Source of the DNA: Warburgia ugandensis
Taxonomy: Eukaryota; Streptophyta; Magnoliopsida; Canellales; Canellaceae
Direction of reading: 5' to 3'
Length of the DNA stretch: 64,000 nucleotides
NCBI GenBank assembly: GCA_035236585.1
Contig: CP141138.1
Location: 28,159,437-28,223,436 of the forward strand
Shown here: in pieces, positions 58,531-64,000 of the stretch
How the letters are laid out: each line of letters opens with the position of its first letter
How positions within the stretch are numbered: the stretch's first letter is position 1
Position numbers and translations under genes: made by a program
The notes under the pieces: generated by a model
Databases searched by the model: none
What the model saw: the letters and a program-made list of their open reading frames with translations, nothing else
Told to the model about the DNA's origin: nothing

Positions 58531-59809
58531 TCAGCAAGCTATCGCTTGTGTAGGTACATAGACAATTAATGTAATAAATGCAAGAAATAATGAACAATAC
58601 TGATGAAAAATCTAACATTTATGAAGATAGTGATATCATAATGCCATGTTCAATAAATGCCAATTTATTCCATATGCTAAAACATGAAATTCACGGAGTT
58701 AAAACATGACATGAATCAATAAAATGGAGCATACATCCAGAATAAGAGCACCCTAAGGTAATGGGTCCCACCACATCGCACTAACATCCCTGATCAGGAG
58801 TACACGTACTCAACCTCTGAGTGTCGTCACACCCAGGCATATCATCCATAACCATGCTCAACATACATGCACACATAATAAGAATATGGGCCATCATGCT
58901 GCAGTGGCAACCCTCCATGGGTATCAACCACCACCGCTCTCCGTCGACACCATAACGGGAGACTTAGCGTCTATCCCCATGGAAAGGCTCAGACCGGTAG
59001 TGTGGACTATCCATGTTACCAAACCCCTACCGAATGTCATCTATGGGCAGGTGTCTATCATATCACAAACTCATCACATCATAATCTCGGAAGGTGGGTG
59101 GCCGGCCCTATCCCTCCTAACATGACGTCCACCGGGCAAGAGCACCCGTCATCAAATATAAAACACGGAAATCATATGTATATGCTAAAACTCAAGAGCA
59201 CTTATAGCTTGCAATCCCCAAGATATGCCCCTCATCTTGGGGTTAGCCTATAAAAGGACCAGCTAATAAGCCTCTATTCTCATTTCCATGTAAATCCATG
59301 CATTTTCTATATATATAATAAGAAATAAGTCTCTAATTAAGCATAACTAATTAACATCATGCTTGTAAAAGCATTTTAAATAAGTTTATTCAGTAAAAGA
59401 TTTCAATTTGGAATAACCATCCTGTACGCAATGTCGCATGAAATCCACGGTAAATAATAATTGCATTTTAAAACACAATCACACATGATGCTATGTTTAA
59501 ACATGGTTTAAAAATCAAGGCAAAACATTAGTTGTCGTGACCTACCTCAGTGTGAGACCACTAGCTTGCTAATAACTCCCTTTAACTGGTATATTCACGT
59601 GTACCTGTACATGTCACATCACTATTTTAAAAATTTTCTAAATAAAAAGTGGTTATTTCTAAGTTTTTAAGTTAAAACTAGGTCCGTGTCGTCAATACGG
59701 TCACAATGCCTCTTTCGGATCGTGATTTGGACCTCTCTAGCTCCCAAAAATCAAGTTTTAGTGAAAACTACGCTAAAATGGGGCCTGCCGGACCACCATA
59801 AGGTGGTTT

Positions 59810-60130
59810 AAACCGGCGGCGCCCCTTTTCTACCAGTTTACACCGGCGTACACTGGCGCACGAAGACGCACGCCGAACGGGACGCGCTCGTGCGTCACGG
59901 TCGCCAGGACGCGCCGCGTCCCGGCCCCACCGCGACCGTCAACCTGCGCGCTCCCCACACGCGCATGGCACCGCGCACGCGTGTGACGATGACATCGTGT
60001 GACGTCGTCCTAGGTGCGTCTCAGCACGCGTCCTGGCGTTAGTGCCAGTGCGCCGACGCCGTTGATGACGCCGGAGAAGACGACCGGATTCCGATCGCCT
60101 CCGGCGGAGCTACAGAGCTCGGTTTTGCGT
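59810..60130. other. CpG-dense segment of solo LTR
   Basis: About 300 bp with very frequent CG (for example CGCGCCGCGTCCCGGCCCC near 59910), far above the AT-rich background. The matching part of the older copy (about 2370-2560) is also GC-rich but has lost many CG to TG or CA. Confidence 0.9.
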
Positions 60131-60993
60131 GATTTTTGCGCCATTTTCTTCAGAATTCTCTCTAGAATCCATTTATGCCCTCCTTTTGCACTGATTTTTC
60201 CAAAAACCATGGTTTTTAAATGATTTTTCCTAAGTTCCGAAAATCCTCCCTAGGTACTGGTTTTTGGGTTTTCTAGAGAAATTCACTGTTGGATCACTCC
60301 CAAATTTAAAGGGTATGCTCTTGGGTCTCTTGTACACTAGTTGGACGGTGCGATTTCCAAACGGAAAAGGTTTGGTCCGTGAAATCACGCTCCAACAGTA
60401 GCGTGCCTAAAGTTCCTAAAAAAATCTGATTCTTTTCAAATTTTTAAATGGTTTTCTTATTATTTTCTCTATTTAATAAATACTAAAAAATAGAGTTTTA
60501 AGGCTTACCTTGCACCTAGCCGTGGTTGCTCGTGTTGTCGGGGTTCCACTTGCCAGAAAAAATGATTTTTTCTGGCTAGGGTTCTGTGTAAAACTCAGAG
60601 AAAATGCTCAATAGTAGAGCGTTTTGGCTCCTAGAGGAGCATAGATATAGGGTTTTAGAGTCTTGGGGAAGAGAAACTCTTCCCCACACGTCTCTTCCCA
60701 TGTCTCTCCGGCGATTTCGCCGGACTGGTAGAGACGTGTGTAGACAGGGGTGCCGTTATCAATTTGGACCCCTGTGTAACACGTTTCTGTTAAAAGACCA
60801 ATTTGCCCTTACAACTTTGACGGCTCATAACTCCCTCGTTTGAGCTCCATTTTTTGCGTTCTTGGTGGCGTTGGATTCGTATCGACGAGAACTTTCTAAT
60901 TCTTATCTTTTCAGGAAAAAATTTCATCCATAAATTTTTATTTTAATTAATTTATTTATTTCCTATTTTATCCTAAAAATTAAGGATATTACA

Positions 60994-60998
60994 CACTC
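60994..60998. repeat. Right target duplication of solo LTR
   Basis: CACTC, identical to 58022-58026. Confidence 0.9.
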
Positions 60999-62320
60999 AT
61001 AGGGAAAAATCCCATCTGTCCACACCCCAAACTAGTATGGACTATTCAAATGCCTCCAAATTGTGTGAATGTGATTGATGTATGCCCTAATGTAACATGA
61101 TGTGTCAACAAGCCCTTCCCCATCAAGTCTACTATTTGCAATATCTGTTTGCACCAATATGACCTTTATTCTTTTGACATGCCATATCTTTATTTCATAT
61201 ACATTGGCGTTATCTGATGAACATAATATAATAGCACCATTTAAACATTTAAATGTTTCATTATGCTTCTTCCATCCATTTAAAATTTCCACCATTCAAG
61301 CATTCTATAATAAAAGCTATTATTGTACTAAATTTTTTGATGAACCTCCCATATAATAAAGCGAAGCTACAAAGCTTCCAATGTCAAACAAAGTCACAAA
61401 AACAAGCCAACTAACAATAGCATATGATTTGCTTAAGTCCATCGACCAAAGCAACATAGCCTAAGACAATCAAGCTATTAGTAAAAATGTTACACTTCTT
61501 AAAGTTACTGTGCAACTTTTGCTCTTGCAACAATTGTAGCATTTGTTGAAGATGACTTAAGTGTTGCCCCTAACTTTTGTTGTACACAAGTATTATCAAA
61601 GTATAGAATAATAAATTTGTTGCTAAAAGGTTTAAAGACATGATTCATTAAATGTATGAAAGTACTATGGGAATTAGATAATCCAAAACGCATCACCAAC
61701 CATTTGTACAAGCCATCTCAAATGTTAAAAGTAGTTTTTCATTCATCACCTAATCTCATGAGAATTTGGATGGCAACCACTATGGTCTATCTTGAAAAAA
61801 GTCATTGCACGATATAGCTAATCTAATAAATCATCAAGATTGGGAATTGGAAAGGGATAATTTATCATAATTTTATTTACTGCCTGCTATTAATACATTT
61901 CCTTCATGATCTATCCTTCTATGGCACAAGAAGGGCAAGTACTACACACAAACTTTCTTACACCAAGTCTTTGGCTGTCAACTCTTTAACTTAACATTAC
62001 AAAACTTGATGTTCTTTTGGGGGTCATATGATAAGCTACTTCATTAAAAGTTACAGATCCTGGAATGAAGTCAATGCAATGCTGCATATCTCTTGAGAGA
62101 GATAAGTCATTAGGAATTTCCTTAAGAAATAAATACAAAATCATCTAGTATTGGTTGTACATTCAATGGATGTATGTTATTTTCAGTCTCATCATCTTCT
62201 GCCTCATTTAAGGAACACGCAATATTTAGAACTTCTAATAGTGAGTCAACATTTTGCTTTCTACCAAAGTGAATCACTTCTAATTTAGAAATTATTTCAT
62301 ATTTCAATGGTGCCAAATAA
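60999..62320 (-). pseudogene. Gypsy reverse transcriptase, minus strand
   Basis: RT remnant reading leftward. Positions 61711-61505 give MYKWLVMRFGLSNSHSTFIH, LMNHVFKPF and IILYFDN, where the catalytic YFDD has become YFDN. After a frame change come LQLLQEQKLHSNFKKCNIF and VLGYVALVDG (to about 61420), then YGRFIKKFSTIIAF and GGNFKWMEE near 61290. The segment at 62316-62122 links protease and RT. The reading becomes unclear after about 61240, and the solo LTR starts 5 bp from 60999, so that LTR landed in or beside this element. With the gag and protease at 62524-63570 it forms one minus-strand Ty3/Gypsy element. Confidence 0.85.
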
Positions 62321-62800
62321 TCTTCTCACCATGGAATATAAATAAGTAACTATTTTTTAACCCATTAGGTTGGGCTCCTTTATCATACTATCATGGGGAT
62401 CCCAACAAAGTGACATGCATCCATCGGAATAATATCACACCATACTTCATCTTCATACTAGTTTCCAATAGAAAAAGAGACTACACATTTATGACTTACC
62501 TTGATTTTATGTCCCTTTGCTAGTTACTTTAATTTATAGGGTTGTGGATGAGACTCTTTCTTCAACTTTAGTTTGTTAACTAACTCTATAGAAGTAGCAT
62601 TCTCACAAGCACCAATGTTAATAATAACATCACATACCTTGCCATGTGAAGTGCATTGCATATAAAATATGGCACAATGTGGCCAATTATCATCATTCAT
62701 ATGAATGTGACTCAAGCTCTATTGCACCTCTAACATTTCACCTTGATCCACAAAAATACTTTCTTCTTCTTCAAAACCTGATTATGACTCTTCTTCTTCA
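62321..62800 (-). pseudogene. Gypsy aspartic protease, minus strand
   Basis: 62715-62524 is open: CAIFYMQCTSHGKVCDV, then IINIGACENATSIELVNKL, then ESHPQPYKL. This matches the retropepsin block of plant Gypsy elements (CTSHGKVC, D-S-G-S-C, HPHPYKL), but the catalytic Asp codon is AAC (plus positions 62617-62619), giving Asn, and Ser-Gly is Ile-Gly. The enzyme that would have cleaved the polyprotein is therefore inactive. It lies between gag (right) and RT (left) in the usual order. The related block in Gypsy-1 (4751-4771) lost the same Asp differently. Confidence 0.85.
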
Positions 62801-63590
62801 TACTTAGATTCTTCTACCATAGCAACTACTTTGTAGTTATTTAGAGGGAATGTGTCAAATACCTTGGTATTTAAAACATCTCCTCACACCAAAACTAAAG
62901 GAAGTGGTTTGCTTATTGCCATCATTCTTTGATTGATTTGGCTTAGTTATATTATTACTCATTCACTTATAATTAGAAGCATTCCCTGGATTAAAAGTGT
63001 TTCTCTTTCCAATAGATTTTATATGCCCTCCTTAGACTCTTCCTTTTGTTGCTTCTCAATAATCAAGGCCAACTTTCTTACATCATTGAATGACTAGTAC
63101 TATTGGAAGCGTATTATGCCTCCAAATTGTCCTTTTAGTAAACCTAAGAAGCATGCTATAGTTTGCTCTTCTGGCTCAACCACATCGCTCTTCAACATTA
63201 GATGTTCTAACTTCAAAATATACTCTTCAATGCTCAAGTTCTCTTATATTAGATTTTGAAATTTAATAAATGTATTCATCTTGTAATTTTTAAGTAGAAA
63301 ACGTTTCTTAAGTTCTTTCTTCATGTCCTACATTTTTATCTTATTCTTTCCTTCTCACACTCTTAGCTTATTTAGATTGTTCCACCATAAAGAGGCATAC
63401 TTTCTTATCTTAAGAGCAATGAATTATACCTTAGCGTCTTTGGGGAACTTCTTGTACTAAAAAACATGATCTACTATGCATAGCCAATCTAGAAATTTGT
63501 CGACCTACATCTTTCCTTTAAATTTTAGGACGTTAACCTTCACTTTAGATAGATGAAAATCACACCTTCTTCTTAGAACATTGATAAGGG
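62801..63590 (-). pseudogene. Gypsy gag, minus strand
   Basis: Capsid gene remnant read across shifting frames: EFLDWLCIVDHVF, then KDAKV, then IRKYASLWWNNLNKL, then MKKELKKRFLLKNYKMN (about 63330-63280), LSIEEYILKLEHLM, VEPEEQTIACFLGLLKGQF and FNDVRKLALIIEKQQ (to about 63050). A decayed zinc knuckle near 62890 reads RRCFKYQGI.HIPSK, in which the second Cys is Tyr. Order and content match plant Gypsy gag closely. It would have formed the particle shell. The 5' leader, primer site and LTR should lie to the right. Confidence 0.85.
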
Positions 63591-64000
63591 TTTAATTTTT
63601 TATAAAAATCACTCAATTAGTTACCCATGTGTTATAACTTGTAGGGGTAAATTAGGATTTTTTATCGAAATTTGTAACACACACATTTTTTGACCCAATG
63701 ACTCAAATTTGTGATATTTTCTAGGTCCAAAGGCTAATCTAAGTTAATTATGTAATTAATTATATTTTTCAAAGATTTAGTTAGAGTTTTTAACTTTTTA
63801 TAGATAGCGAGATAGTGATCTAACGATCGAGATCAATAGAGATGAAAATTGAAGACCAAGATCAAAAGATCAAGTCAAATCTTAAAATTCATCAATCCAA
63901 CATGAGATCAAGGTCAAGATCATTCTTAGGACAAGCAATTAATGCAATTAGAGCAGTCAAATGTTGCAAGAGTGGGCCCATGTACAAGGCATGCAAAGTC
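63591..64000. other. Leader side of minus-strand Gypsy, nothing resolved
   Basis: AT-rich. The LTR and primer site of the minus-strand Gypsy element should be here or just beyond, but I see no TGGTATCAGAGC-like site. TTTGTAACACACACATTTTTTG near 63670 could be an LTR edge, but this is unsupported. Confidence 0.4.

Larger units (their letters stand above)
58027..60993 (-). mobile_element. Solo LTR, family 1, 2967 bp
   Basis: TGTAACACCCCAG ... AAGGATATTACA, flanked by perfect CACTC duplications and with no primer site or internal sequence, so it is a solo LTR left by recombination between the two LTRs of one element. Orientation comes from the primer sites beside the related LTRs at 659 and 15755. 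It contains the hairpin at 58507, the block shared with 16850-17110 (58880-59150), the TCTTTCGGATCGTGATTTGG block (59714) and a CpG-dense stretch (59810-60130). The open frames at 58886-59253, 60010-60223 and 60604-60843 are LTR sequence. Confidence 0.95.

Noticed and set aside
58886..60843. Several open frames of 66-83 codons
   Set aside because: All lie inside a solo LTR with no protein motif; openness of some comes from GC-rich sequence.

Overview
The window reads as repeat-dense flowering-plant nuclear DNA. It is AT-rich and contains no intact protein-coding gene. It carries plant-type Ty3/Gypsy elements primed by initiator-Met tRNA, a CACTA (En/Spm) DNA transposon with a TNP2-type transposase, RTE-type LINEs ending in GATGATGAT, and tRNA-derived SINEs. 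The species cannot be named from the sequence. Nearly all coding stretches are pseudogenes with stops, frameshifts and mostly C-to-T or G-to-A changes, as expected of long-methylated repeats.

The layout is a nested stack. A plus-strand Ty3/Gypsy element (here Gypsy-1) spans 3085-41614, although its own sequence is only about 5.5 kb. Its 5' LTR is broken by a minus-strand element of LTR family 1 (659-3084, continuing off the left edge). Its protease is split by a 16-kb composite of LTR family 2 (4882-20862, TSD ATTAT/ATTAC), which itself holds inverted LTR copies, a LINE tail and a minus-strand family-1 gag-pol remnant with its LTR (about 12.6-17.1 kb). Its integrase is split by a 17-kb CACTA transposon (22754-39831, TSD TTA). 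The CACTA carries a transposase gene (28790-31764, minus), a second gene with an Ulp1-protease-like end (24230-27080, minus) and arrays of short palindromic repeats. It is in turn invaded by a 7.5-kb Gypsy element of LTR family 3 (32291-39747).

Right of Gypsy-1 lie SINE copies (42029, 46379, 47901), a minus-strand LINE (42787-44400), a 4.4-kb solo LTR (46546-50941) with a SINE inside it, an exon-like minus-strand fossil of unknown identity (51.5-53.3 kb), a near full-length RTE LINE (54111-57224), a solo LTR with perfect TSDs (58027-60993), and a minus-strand Gypsy gag-protease-RT remnant (about 61.0-63.6 kb) whose body that solo LTR interrupts or abuts.

The most interesting signal is a hairpin at a similar place in three LTR families (355-605 bp from the element-sense 3' end). 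The stem sequence differs between families but pairing is kept, and a conserved motif sits beside it. Other notable points are the inverted and head-to-head LTR arrangements suggestive of self-integration or inversion, the internal block of CACTA-type terminal repeats between the two CACTA genes, and the exon-like fossil.
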